From Rattus norvegicus (taxonomy: Eukaryota > Chordata > Mammalia > Rodentia > Muridae): a stretch of DNA of 64,000 nt. The stretch lies in the NCBI RefSeq assembly GCF_036323735.1, contig NW_026947401.1, positions 186,001-250,000 on the forward strand, read 5' to 3'. The notes below the pieces were generated by a model. The model ran no database searches. It saw only the letters and a program-made list of their open reading frames with translations, and had not been told where the DNA came from. Both the position numbers and the translations under genes were made by a program. Below, piece by piece: positions 11,834 through 23,119 of this stretch. Each line of letters begins with the position of its first letter. Position 1 is the first letter of the stretch.

Positions 11834-12267
11834 CTTTCAGAGCATGTAACCACTAATGAAGCAGAGAGGAAGTCTCTAGCTTTAGAGAGATGTAGCTTAT
11901 AAAGGTTATCACTGTGTCTCAGGAGACATTCCCGGACAGGGAACCCTTGAATCTGGTCATTGTAAGGAGATCTGTTCAGCAGGTAGGCCATGGCAGTTCT
12001 CAGTGACCTCATCATTAGGCAGTGCCTAAAAAAACCCTTGTATCCTGGAGAGCCCTAGCTTCTTCTGTGACATCACAAGTGTCATCTTGACAGCCACTGC
12101 CTCTCATATATTCGTCCTTATATCTATGGTTTACTAATTGGCCTCTAATTCAGAGTAAATATCCATTTGGGAGGGAGAACAAATAGGATGAAGACATCAT
12201 AGATAGAGAGAAGGAAGCTGGGCCTCTTCTTGGTATAACATAAAAGAAGAAATATGTGGTTCTTTGG
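11834..12267. repeat. Array unit U6, truncated where it meets fragment B
   Basis: Only the first 430 bp or so of a unit. It runs normally through the CACAGG, GACATCACAAGTGTCATC and GGGAGGGAGAACAAATAGG blocks to AATATGTGGTTCTTTGGAAAA, then abruptly changes to TACCCTGGGAAGATGAC and the gene-like remnant. The identical junction occurs near 49851 in the second copy, so the join predates the duplication. The minus-strand frame 11791-12015 (74 codons) contains the same LRTAMAYLLN block as U5. Confidence 0.85.
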
Positions 12268-14785
12268 AAAATACCCTGGGAAGATGACTTTAGTTCATAA
12301 AAATCTAGTTGCACCGAGCTCTTGGAGAAGTTGCTGAATATCCTTAAGACTTTTGGGCAGAAGAAGACTTTTGGTAAAGTTTGTAGATACCCCTTTTTAG
12401 ATTTCAATTGTCCTGGGGATTGTATGGCTAATGGTAAGTGTTTCCCAGGAAGAGTGCTAGAGCCCGATTGATTTTTAGATGTTTTAGAAGACATGTGATT
12501 TTTCTAGTATACTTAGGCTAATGGCATAAAGTCCAAATGATTTTCTTTTCGATGTGGACATTCCTTCAGACCTTTGGAAATATAAAAAAGTTTTGTATTT
12601 TTGAAGTGTAATTTGCACAATGAAAAAATCACTTTGAGCATCATTGGACGACATGGGATGTCCAGCATTCCCTTGAATGGACTGGTAACTTTTCACATTT
12701 CCTTCGTCATTTTTTGAAAATCCAAAGGCCCTTTGGACAGATGGAGAAGGTGTGGGACTCACCTGAAGAGTAGTTGTAGCTTTTGGTGTCTCTTTTGCAG
12801 AAAAAGATGGCACAAGATTCCTTTTGGCAGAAGGGGAAAGTTGAAACTGTCTTCCTTAGAGGAGAAATTTTTCAAGACTCCATAAGAAGAATAAAATCTT
12901 AACCCTTTGTTTCTAGAAACTGGATGCCTGTGGTCCACTTTGGTTGAGGGAGGATGTCGACTATTTCTCCCCAGAGTGAACATGTGAAATAAATCTACTT
13001 GGGTAAATGGGGATAGTTGTAAAGAATGGTGTTCAGACTCAGTAGATCCTAAGACATCCTCCTCAGGTGAGGAAGGTCTTAATGTACTGTGTATATGTGG
13101 AGAAATCCTGACTGAAGTCAGAATGGGGGTTAGGCATTAGAGCTTCCTCTGAAGAGCTGACCTCTCCTAAAGCATCATGGACATATGTGAGAAGTCTGAG
13201 AGTCTCATGAGCAAATAAGGATGTTTCTATATATTGTTCTGAAATTGAGGAAGTTCCAAGAAAAATTACTTCTGCTGGAAAAGAGGAAACAGACTTTAGT
13301 ATAAAAGAGTCAGTTTATCTAGCCTGATTGATAGGCAAAACAGGTTCCAAGGCCCCTTCAGGAGATTAGGTAAAATCCAGAGTCTTTGAGGTATTTGGCA
13401 GATGTTCTGGGTCCCCTTGTGGGTATAAAGAAGGACAGGAAACCCTTTGTGCACATTTGGAAGAGTGTGTAGCATCTTCTGTAGTTGGGGAAGATGGCTG
13501 ATCTTGAGGAGACAAGGAAGTTCCCATATCCTCCTGTGAAATTTGCAGAGGTCGTATGCATTCTTTTGCACAAATGGAATCCAAGGATTTGGTTTCCTCA
13601 GATGTCGAGGATGCTACAGACACGTGTGTTCGCATATTATGTTCCACCACTACTCTTTCACATATGGTTGGATCCATAATGTTCCCTACAGATGGAATAT
13701 ATCCAAGAAAATCTTTTGTATACGTGTCACATCCACAAGCCGTTTCTTAAGATGTGGCTGTAGGAAGAATGCCTTTAGTAGATGTTTCTTGTCCCACAAT
13801 CTCTTTATGAGATAGAGTACTCCTCAGAGTATCCTGCTTAGTTTTGAGAAATTCTAGCATCTCTGATGTATATGTGGAAAATTTTGGAGCCTCTCCTTTT
13901 GGACAGAATGACCTAGAGTCCCCTGTGGAGAAAGGGGATATTTACTCTTCTCTATGCATTGTGTAAATATGGAGTCTGCATGGCTCATTGACTGTGTGTT
14001 GTGATAAACTTGTCTCTTCCTGGTCTAATGACAAGTCAGGAGGGTCCTTTTGGGTGGTACAGGATATTTGAATGATTCTCTGATGTATAAGGATATAGGA
14101 AGCACTGGGGGAGATGGTGAGGGCAGTACATCCCATTTCTTTATAAGCACAAGGCACAAGAGACCCTTGGGTAGACTCAGAGTTTTCTACCACATCTTGC
14201 GTGTTGTGGAAATCTAAAGAGCCCCTTCTAATTGGCAATGGTCCTTGATCTAATGGTGTACATGCAGAAAGGTTTCTCTCTTCTTGGGCTTGTATGTGTC
14301 TTATGAGGTTCACTTGGGGATTTGTGACTGCATTTTGTCCCCCTTGGACCATAAGTGATGATTTAAACCCATTTTTAATAGTGTAGTACATTGAAAGTGC
14401 TCTTTGTTTAATAGGAAATTTCTGAAATTCCCTTTGTCAGCAGAATCAGGTTTCAAACTCATTTAACCGAAAGCTGATTGCTTATGACACTGTGGTGGAG
14501 ATGGGGAACATCTTAGACTGTCTTTCTGAGTGAACATAGCTCTGCCCTGCTTTGACAGGTGGCAAAGGTATTAAAGTCTCTTGTGGAGAGAGGCAGGAAT
14601 TAATCCATTTGTGGAATATGAGAAATCACTGAAATTACCTTTAAGAGAAGAACTTTTGCAGGCGTCTTTGTCTGATGGGGCCTGTTGTACCTCCCCTTGA
14701 TTAGAGGGGTCTTCTCCAACACACTATGGAGGAGAATTGGAAAGACTGGAGACCTGCAGGATAGGTAATGAACATTTGAACCTCC
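12268..14785 (-). pseudogene. Fragment B, copy 1: decayed serine-rich gene-like region of unknown family
   Basis: Minus-strand region of about 2.5 kb with a chain of collinear open blocks: 13942-14391 (149 codons), 13366-13677 (103), 12759-12983 (74) and 12484-12813 (109). They are broken by stops and frameshifts. Translations are rich in Ser, Thr, Pro, Lys and Glu with no recognisable domain or membrane segment. Loose repeats of about 11-13 residues centred on S-x-x-A-K/H-E (AKECI, AKETPK, AHETL) recur. Against copy 2 (49.85-52.32 kb) the same frames align, for example VENSESTQG against LENSESTQG and a shared LSQHTVNEPCRLHIYTM. Copy 1 stops straight after this block where copy 2 reads on, and it is frameshifted near 12830 where copy 2 is open. 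I do not recognise the protein. A non-coding repeat that is open by chance is the alternative. Confidence 0.55.
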
Positions 14786-15931
14786 TTTGGAAACTCTGTG
14801 GGACAGAGAGCTGATCACCCAGAAGAGTGGGCAATATTGAGATCTCAGGGAAGGAGAGACTCCCACTTCTGTGCACCTGTGCCCACATCGCTAGCCCAAG
14901 AGGAAACTGCATAGTGCCTCTGGACAGATGAATATAGGAGCAGTCAAGCTGCAGGAGCCTTGCAGTCCAAACTGCTCCTGTATATGAACTGGTCCAAACA
15001 GTATTCTACACCCTAATCTCGTGGGGGGTGAGGAAGTCTTAGACCATGAGAGGGGAAGAAACTCCTGAGAACTCTGCTCACTTTCCTGAATCAAGAAAAA
15101 AAGACCTAGCTCAGTGTGGGCCTCCTGTGCATAGGGACCTAGGAGCAGTAGAGGCAGAACATTTCTGGTTGCAGCCTTCATGGAAAGCTGCAAGTCAGCC
15201 CAATGAGCGAATTCAGGCCTGCTCAAAGTGAGCTGACTCGTGCGCTCAGGACAAGCAAAAGAAAAACTACCTCGGGACCAGGCACTCCAGTTTCTAGCTG
15301 GCTCCTGAACCTCCATGATCCCTGCCCAGAGCTCCCGATCCTAGATGCTGTGGAAGAGATAGATGATCACCCAGGATTTTGGGCAATACCGAGAGTACAA
15401 GGCACAGAGACTGCCACTTCTGCCCACCATTGCCCACACCTCTAGCCCAAGACAAAACTGCCTAGTGCCTCTGGACACAGCAATGTAGGAGGAGTAAAGC
15501 TAAAGGAGCACCATGTTCCAGACTGTGCCTGGATATGAACTGAACTGGTCAAACAGCTCCCTGTACCAAATCCTGAGTGTGGGGGAACTAGACCTTCAGA
15601 GAAGTAGACACTCCTGGGAATCCAGAGAGGACTACACTCTGCCCAGATTCCTGACTAAAGAGGAAAACATTTTGTGCCATCTGTGAACCCATCCTCTACA
15701 GAGGGACCTAGGAGAAGTATGGTAATTTCCTTCTGGTTCCTGCCCACAGGGACAGTTGAAAGCCAGTGGACAGGACCACCTACATGCCTGAGAGCAGAAT
15801 AATCTGTTCCCATAACTAGGTTAAAAAAAAAAAACAGGAAAACAGGTCTACAGCAATCCTGACACATGAGCCTAAAGGGCAGTCAATCACTGTCAGAAAG
15901 ACCAAGACATGCTAAATGTAGAGACAACCTG

Positions 15932-16965
15932 ATGGCTAGTCAGGAACACAAGCAACAGAAATCAAGACTATTTAGGCACAACAGAACCAAATTCTCCCAT
16001 CAAAACAAACACTGTATATCTAAACACACCAGAAAAGCAAGATCTAGATTTAAATTCACATTTTATTTTAACGATGGAGGATGTTAAGAAGGTCATAAAT
16101 AACTCACTTAAGAATATACAGGACAATAGAAAATTCAGAAGTAAACAAGTAGAATCCCTGAAAGAGAGTACTCAAAAATACTTTAAAGTACTTCTGGAAA
16201 AACAGCAAAACAGGAGAAGGAAATAAATAAAACCATCTAGCAGTTAAAAATAGAATTAGAAACAATAAAGAAAGCACAAGGAAGACAACCATGGAAATGG
16301 AAAACCTAGGAAAGAGAACAGGAGTCACAGATGTGAAAATCACCAACAGGATAAAAGAGATAGAAGACATAATCTAAGGAGCAGAGGATTCCACTGAAAT
16401 CATTGACACAACTGTCAAAGATAATGTAAAATGGAAAAGCAGCTAGCCCAATACATACAGGAAATCCAGGACACGATGAGAAGATCAAACCTAAGGATAA
16501 CAGGTATAGAAGAGAGTGAAGACTGTCAACATCAAGGGACAGTAATATCTTCAACAAAATTATACAATAAAACTTCCCTTATCTAAAGAAAGAGATACCC
16601 ATAAACATACACAAAGCCTACAGAACTCAAAATAGATTGGAACAGAAAAGGAAATCCTCCCATCACATAATAGTCAAAACAACAAAATCAAAAAAATAAA
16701 TAAAAATATTAAAAGTAGTAAGGGAAGAGGTCAAGTAACATATAAAGGCAAACTTATCAGAATTAAACCAGAATTCTCACCTGATACTATGAAAGCCAGA
16801 AGATTCTGGACAGATGTCATACAGACACTAAGAGAACAAAAACGCCATTCCAAGCTACTGTATTCAGCAAAACTGTCAACTGGAGAAAGCAAGATATTCC
16901 ATGACAAAACCAAATTTGCAGAATATCTTTCTACATATCCAGTCCTACACAGGACACTAATGGCA
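15932..16965 (+). pseudogene. L1 ORF1 remnant (copy 1)
   Basis: Starts at ATGGCTAGTCAGGAACAC (MASQEHKQQK). Downstream are a Lys/Glu/Gln-rich coiled-coil-like stretch (VKKVINNS near 16085, SLKESTQKYFKVLLEKQQ near 16157) and the RNA-binding C-terminal part near 16730-16920 with FSPDTMKARR and WTDVIQTLREQ. ORF1 proteins of L1 are trimeric RNA-binding chaperones. This copy has numerous stops and frameshifts and cannot make one. Confidence 0.75.
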
Positions 16966-17073
16966 TAACCCAAAAAAAAGAGGCAAGTAAAATTATAGAT
17001 AAAGCAAGAAATTAATATTTTCAGAACAAAACAAAGATAAGAGAAGCACACAAACATTAACTAACCTCAAATT

Positions 17074-20000
17074 ATGAAAATAAAAGAAAGTGACTGTCAC
17101 TATTCCGTAATATCCCTCAACATCAATGGACTCAATTCCCCACTCAAAATACACAGATTGACCCACTGGATATGTAATGAGGACCCAGCGTTTTGCACTA
17201 CAGGAAACACACTTCAGAGACAAAGACAGACACTACCTCAGAGTAAAAGTCTGGAAAAAAACTTTCAAAGGAAATGGTCTGAAGAAGAAGCTGAAGTAGC
17301 CATTCTAATATCATATAAAATTGACATTCAACCAAAAGTCATCAAAAAGCATAGGGAAGGACACTTCATATTCACCAAAGGAAAAATCCACCAAGAATAA
17401 TTCGAAATCATAAATATATATGCTCCAAATACAAGGGACCTGCATACATAAAATAAACCTTACTAAAGTTCAAAGAACATATGGCACCGCAAATAATAAG
17501 AGTACGAGATTTCAACACCACATTCTCACCACTGGACAGATCACAGAAAGAGAAATTAAACAGATACATAGACAGACTACCAGAAGGTATAAACCCAACG
17601 GACTTAACAGATATTTAGAGAACAATCTATCCAAAACAAAGAATATACATTCTTCTCACCACCTCATGGCACTTTCTCCAACATTGATCATATAATCAGT
17701 CAAAAAGCAGTCCTCAAATGATACAGAAAGATAGAAATAGTTACATGCACTCTATCAAACAACCATGGGCTATCGCTGTTCTTCAATAAAAATTAGGAAG
17801 GAACACTTACACATACATGGAAGTTGAGCAATGCTCTACTGAATGATAACTTAGTCAAGGAAATTTTAAAGGAAGAAATTAAAGACTTCTTAGATTGTAA
17901 TGAAAATGAAGGTACAGTATACCCAAACTCTTGGAACACAAAGAAAGCTGTGCAAAACGAAAACTCATAGCTCTGAGTGCCTGCAGAAAGAAACAAAAGA
18001 GAGCATACATCAGCAGCTTGACAAGACACCTAAAACCTCTAGAACAAAAAGAAGCAGATATATGCAGGAGTAGTAGAAAGCAGGAAATAATCAAACACAG
18101 GGCTGAAATCAACCAAGTAGAAAAAAAGAGACTATAAAAAGAATCAACAGAACCAATAACTGGCTCTCTGAGAAAATCAACAGGATACATTAACCCATAA
18201 CCAGACTAGCCAGAGGATACAGAGAGTGTGTCCAAATTAAGAAAATCAAATATTAAAAAGGGAGACAAAACAGCAGAATCAGAGTAAATTTAAAAAAAAA
18301 TATTATTTTACTACAAAAGCCTATGTTCAGCAAAACTTGAAAATCTGGAAAAAAAGGAAAATTTTCTGGACAAATACAATGTACCAATGGTAAATCAGGA
18401 AAAGATAAACCATTTAAACAACCCAAAACTCACAAAGGAAAACAAGAAATCATCAAAACTCTCCCAACCAAAAAGAGTCCAGTATCTGAAGGGTGTAGTG
18501 CAGAAATCCATCCAAAATTAACTGAAAATTTCATAACAATACTGTCCAAACTATTCCGTAAAATTGTAACAGATGGAGTACTACCAAATTGCTTTCATGA
18601 AGGCACAATTACTCTTATAACTAAAACACAGAAAGACCTAACAAAGAAAGAGAACTTCAGACCAATTTCTTTTATCAATATGGACGCAAAAATACTCAAA
18701 GAAATTCTTTCAAACCTAGTCCTACAACACATTAAACAATAATCCACTATGATTAAGTAGAATTCATCCCATGCTTGCAGGGATGCTTTAATATACAGAA
18801 AACCAACAACCTAATCCACTGCATAAAAAAACAAAAAGATGAAAACCACATGATCCTTTCATTAGATGCTGAGAAAGATTTTGACAAAATTCAACCTCCC
18901 TTGATGATAAAAGTCCTGGATAGGACAGGAATTTATGTCCCATACATAAACATATACAGCAAATCCGTAACTAATATTAAACTAAGTGGAGACAAACTTG
19001 AAGCAATCACACTGAAATCAGGAACTAGACTAGACTGCCCACTCTCTCACAACTTATTCAATATAGTTCTAGACATCTTAGCCACAGCAAGCAGATACTG
19101 AAGGAGGTCAAAGGGATATAGATCGGAAAGGAAAAAGTCAGAATAACACTTTTTGTAGTTGATATGATACTATACTTAGTGACCTTAAAAGTACCACCAG
19201 AGAATTAATAAGCCTGATAAAAAATTTCAGCAAAGTGGATGGGTATAAAAAAAAACAAAACAAACAAACAAACAAAAAAAACTCTGCAAAAAAGCTAAAC
19301 AAGTGGAGAAAGAAACTAGGGATATGACACCCTTCATAATAGCCCCAAATAATATAAAATATCTCAGGTGACTTGATCCAAGTTAGTAAAAGATGTGTAT
19401 GAGCAGAACCTCAAGTCTCTGAAGAAACTGAAGGAGATTTCAGAAGATGGAAAGATCTCCCATGCTCATGGACTGGCAAGATTAATACAGTAAAAATGGC
19501 CATTATACCAAAGCGGTCTAAAGATTCTTTCCAATCCCCATCAAAATTCCAATCCAATTCTTCATGGAGTTAGACTGATCAATTTATAAATTCATCTGGA
19601 ATAACAAAAAATACAGAATAGCTAACACTGTCCTCAACAATAAAAGACTTCCTTGGGAATCACTATCCCTGAACTCAAGCAGTATTACAGAGTAACAGTG
19701 ATAAAGACTGTATGGCATTGAGACAGAGCCAGGCAGATAGACCAGATGAATAGAACTTGAGACCCAGAAATGAACCCATACACCCATGGTCACTTAATTT
19801 TTGAGAAAGGAGCCAAAACCATCCAATGGAAAAAAAGATTGCATTTTCAGCAAATGGTGCTGGTTCAACTGGGAGTCAGTATGTAGAATGCAAATTGATC
19901 CACACTTACTGCCCTGTAGAAAGCTTAAGTCCAATTGGATCAAGGACCACCCCATCAAACCAGATACACTCAAACTAACAGAAGAAAAAGTGGGGAAGCA

Positions 20001-20930
20001 TCTCGAACACATGGGCACTGGAGAAAATTTCCTTAACAAAACACCAAAGGCTCATGCTCTAAGATCAAGAATAGACAAATGTGATCTCATAAAAATACAA
20101 TGCTTCTGTGCGGAAGAGGACACTGTTGTTAGGACAAAATGGAAACCAACAGATTGGAAAAAGACCTTTACCAATCGTACAACAGAGAGAGGGCTAATAT
20201 CCAAAATATACAAAGAATCATGAAGTTAGACTAAAGGGAGTCAAAAAACCCTATTGAAAAATGCGATTCAGAGCAAAACAAAGAAATCACAGCTGAAGAA
20301 TTTAGAATGGCAGTGAAACACTTAAAGACATCTTCACCATCTTTAGTCAAAAGGGAAATGCATATCAAAACAACCCTGAGAATCCACCTTATACCAGTCA
20401 GAATTGCTAAGATGAAAACCCAGGTGATATAAGATGCTGGTGAGGAAATAGAGAAAGAGGAACACCCATCCATTGTTGGTGGGATTGCAGACTGGTACAA
20501 CCATTCTGCAAATCAATCTGGAGGTTCCTTAGAAAATTGGACATTGAACTATCTGAGGACTCAGCTATACCTCTCTTGGGCATATACCCAAAAGGTGTCC
20601 CAACATATAACGAAGACACATGCTCCACTATGTTCATAGCAGCCTTATTTATAATAGACAGAGGCAAGAAAGAACCCAGATTCCTTCAACAAAGTAATGG
20701 ATACAGAAAATGTGGTACATCTACACAATGGAATATTATTCAGCTATCAAAAACAATGACTCTTCTAAATTTATAGGCAAATGCATGGAACTGGAAAATA
20801 CCATCCTGAGTGAGGTAACCCAATCACATAAAAACACACATGGTATGCACTCATTGGTAAGTGCTATTAGCCGAAATGGTCGAATTACCCTAGACGCACA
20901 GAACACATGAATGTCAAGAAGGATGACCAA
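17074..20930 (+). pseudogene. L1 ORF2 remnant (endonuclease / reverse transcriptase), copy 1
   Basis: Starts with ISLNINGLNSPLK (near 17107), the opening of the L1 endonuclease domain. Reverse-transcriptase landmarks follow: SLDAEKDFDKIQ near 18860 and a block reading SGTRLDCPLSHNLFN near 19018. The catalytic F-A-D-D motif has decayed to F-V-V-D at 19152-19163. The C-terminal part includes IYTMEYYSAIKN near 20715 and SEVTQSHKN near 20806. Stops and frameshifts occur throughout. The minus-strand frames here are shadows. Confidence 0.85.
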
Positions 20931-21612
20931 AATGTGAATGTTTCACTCTTTCTTTAAAAATGAGACAAGAATTCCCTTGTCAGGGAATAGGGTGGCACAT
21001 TATAGAACAGAGGCAAAAGGAACATCCTCTCAGAGCCTGCCTCAAATGGGGCCCACACATATACAACCACCAAACGAGATAAGATGGATGAAGCAGGACA
21101 GAAGTGCAGGCTCACAGAAACCAGATGTAGATCTCTACTGAGAGACAAATCCAGAATATGGGAAACACTTAGGCAAATGCCAGCAGCAAACCACTGAACT
21201 GAGAAAGGGATCCCAGGTGAAGGAATCAGAGAAAGGCCTGAAAGAGCTGAAGGGGCTTGAGACCCCATATAAACAAAAGTGCCATCCAAGCAGAACTTCC
21301 AGAAACTAAGTTAGTACCCAAAAACTATACATGAACTGACCCTGGACTACAAATTCATACGTATCAATCACTGCCTATTAGGGGCACCAGTGGAAGGGGA
21401 AGTCTTTGGTCCTCCCAAGACTGAACACCCCGTGAATGGCATTTTTGGGAGAAAGGAAGTAATGTGGGGAAGGATCGGGAGAGGAACACCCCTATAGAAG
21501 AGGAGGGGGAGGGACTAGAAAAATGTTAACGGGGAAACCTGGAAAGGGAATAACATTTGAAATGTCCCAAGTAAATAATTCCCAAGTTAATAATGATTGA
21601 AAAAAAAAAAAA
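20931..21612 (+). other. L1 3'UTR and poly(A) tail (copy 1)
   Basis: Non-coding 3' part of the copy-1 L1, ending in 13 A residues at 21600-21612. It is absent from the second L1 copy, whose duplication breaks off earlier, in ORF2. Confidence 0.75.
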
Positions 21613-22880
21613 CACTCCTTCTGGAAGAGGAGAATGTATGATTTTCCGTTCAGGATGTGTGGTTGGAATTTTGGACACCTTGACAAATGTGGAAAAAACC
21701 TATAGAACATTGGAAACATTTAGTTATTTACGGAAAGTCTTGGGTGGGTAGGAACATCTTGGGGAAAAATGGGAGATCCAAGTTCTCCATATCTAGATAG
21801 GGAAGGATGTTGGGAACCTGTAATGTGTGGGGAAATTACCTGTGCCAGTTTTTCAGTAGAAGAGTCAGCAGATGGTGGCCCAGGCACGGTGTGATCTTCT
21901 TTGAGACTTTCACTGCTCTCTCCACTACTGTGTTTTGTAGATGTTGCAGGCACTCTGGCTACCAACTCGTCATAGTCCACATGTTCTTCAAACCCAGTAG
22001 ACAATCTGCCTTTTTTTTTCATCTTCCCAAGAATGGGCACTAAAGATGAGGCCACTCTTTTTCTAGTAGCAGGATGTAAAGCAGATGTTCTGGTATGGCC
22101 AGTGGGTTACTCAGTGATGTGCTAACCTTGGTCAGTGGATTACTCATGCCCTCAGAAACCCTCAAAGGAAGTGGAACTGTCCATTTCTTGTACTCCGTCA
22201 GTTCCCTTCTGGGGTTTAGGGCCCTCTTATTGACTGAAGCCTTTATATGATCTTTGAGTTTCTGTAGCTTTTCTGTAACACGAGCATCAGGTTTTTTTAA
22301 TCTCTGGTCTTCATAAGGTTTTGTGCATCTGAACTTGTGCCGAGTCCTTCTAAGATGTCCCGGAGGTGCAAAGTCCCTCGGGTTTCTGCTGTTCAAGTGT
22401 TTCCCCAGTTGGGATAGGATGTTGCAATCTGGTTGGTGGACACTGAAGGGGGTCCAGGCGGCGGTGGCTGGGAACCCTTCAAGTGCTTCCACCATTGGAG
22501 TCCTATGTTATAATCATCTTGGAGGGCACTGAAGGGGTTCACAGGCTGTGGAGGCTGGGCTATAGGCGGTGCATGGTCTGAGGGTAAAGTCCGGTATGAG
22601 GCTCGCTGGTCCCTCTCCACACGTTTGCCCATTGAGTCATTAAGGAAATTGAACAAGAAATGTCAAATGGCCTACTACCCCGTGAAGGGGCAGTGAATGT
22701 GCTTTCCAATGGTGAGTCGTGGAGAACATCAGTTAAGCTGTACTCTTTGAGTATGGCTCTCTCTCCCAAGAACCATGGACACTTCCTGAACTGGAAGCAG
22801 GCCGAACTCGAGTGTCCATTGATCTCAAGAAACAAGCAAAGCTCGAGAGGGACTGTTCTCGAGACTGCACCGGCCGTCAG
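21613..22880 (-). pseudogene. Fragment A: decayed gene-like region of unknown family, proline-rich then basic
   Basis: Minus-strand region just beyond the L1 poly(A). Overlapping open blocks in the 5' to 3' direction are 22560-22892 (110 codons), 22393-22656 (87, Pro-rich with PPIAQPPQPVNPFSALQDD), 22040-22495 (151, basic and helix-like with EKLQKLKDHIKASVNKR) and 21720-22055 (111, acidic/Ser-rich with HSSGESSESLKED). The blocks switch frame, which suggests frameshifts or lost introns. Base composition is closer to coding DNA than the neighbours. The block KLAQ is followed by GTAATT, a possible old splice donor near 21840. I do not recognise the protein. It has no second copy in the window and may be the 5' part of the gene whose remainder is fragment B. 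Confidence 0.5.
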
Positions 22881-23119
22881 GAGCTGCCTCACTTGACAGT
22901 TCTGCTTATAGTAGCGGGGCGATCATCCAAGCTTTCTGAATAAGGGGGAACCCTGTCGACTATCTTCCTTTGAGTTCACCAGATGAGGGATACGGATCAC
23001 CTCATTATTCTACAGCTGCCCTGGCAAGGGGACAAGCCTGCGCATGTGGGATATACTGATTACTACCAGACAGGACTGGGTGTGGGCACCATCTTTATTT
23101 TACCGAGCCGCTCCCTACA
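22880..23119 (-). promoter_or_regulatory. Promoter- or LTR-like block at the 5' end of fragment A
   Basis: Read on the minus strand this GC-richer block begins TGTAGGGAGCGGC at 23119, directly against the broken end of the next L1. It carries AATAAAGATGG, CACATGCGCAGG and a TATA-like CTATAAGCAG near 22905 shortly before fragment A. It could be an old LTR or a genuine promoter with first exon. I cannot name a family and no target duplication is visible. Confidence 0.35.

Larger units (their letters stand above)
14785..21612 (+). mobile_element. Near full-length old rodent L1 (Lx-like), copy 1, with 5' monomers and poly(A)
   Basis: Two 5'UTR-type monomers about 557 bp apart are marked by TGATCACCC (near 14806 and 15363) and by CCACTTCTG followed by GCCCACA and CTAGCCCAAGA. 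ORF1 remnants begin near 15932, ORF2 near 17074, the 3'UTR follows about 20930, and the element ends in a 13-A tail (21600-21612). Both ORFs carry many stops and frameshifts. CACTCCTTCTGGAAGAGG after the tail and CCTCCTTTGGAAACTC near 14781 resemble each other and may be an eroded target duplication. The ancestral element appears again at 52.3-58.25 kb. Confidence 0.9.

Noticed and set aside
14891..15316. 141-codon minus-strand frame
   Set aside because: Lies in the L1 5' monomers on the wrong strand; shadow frame.
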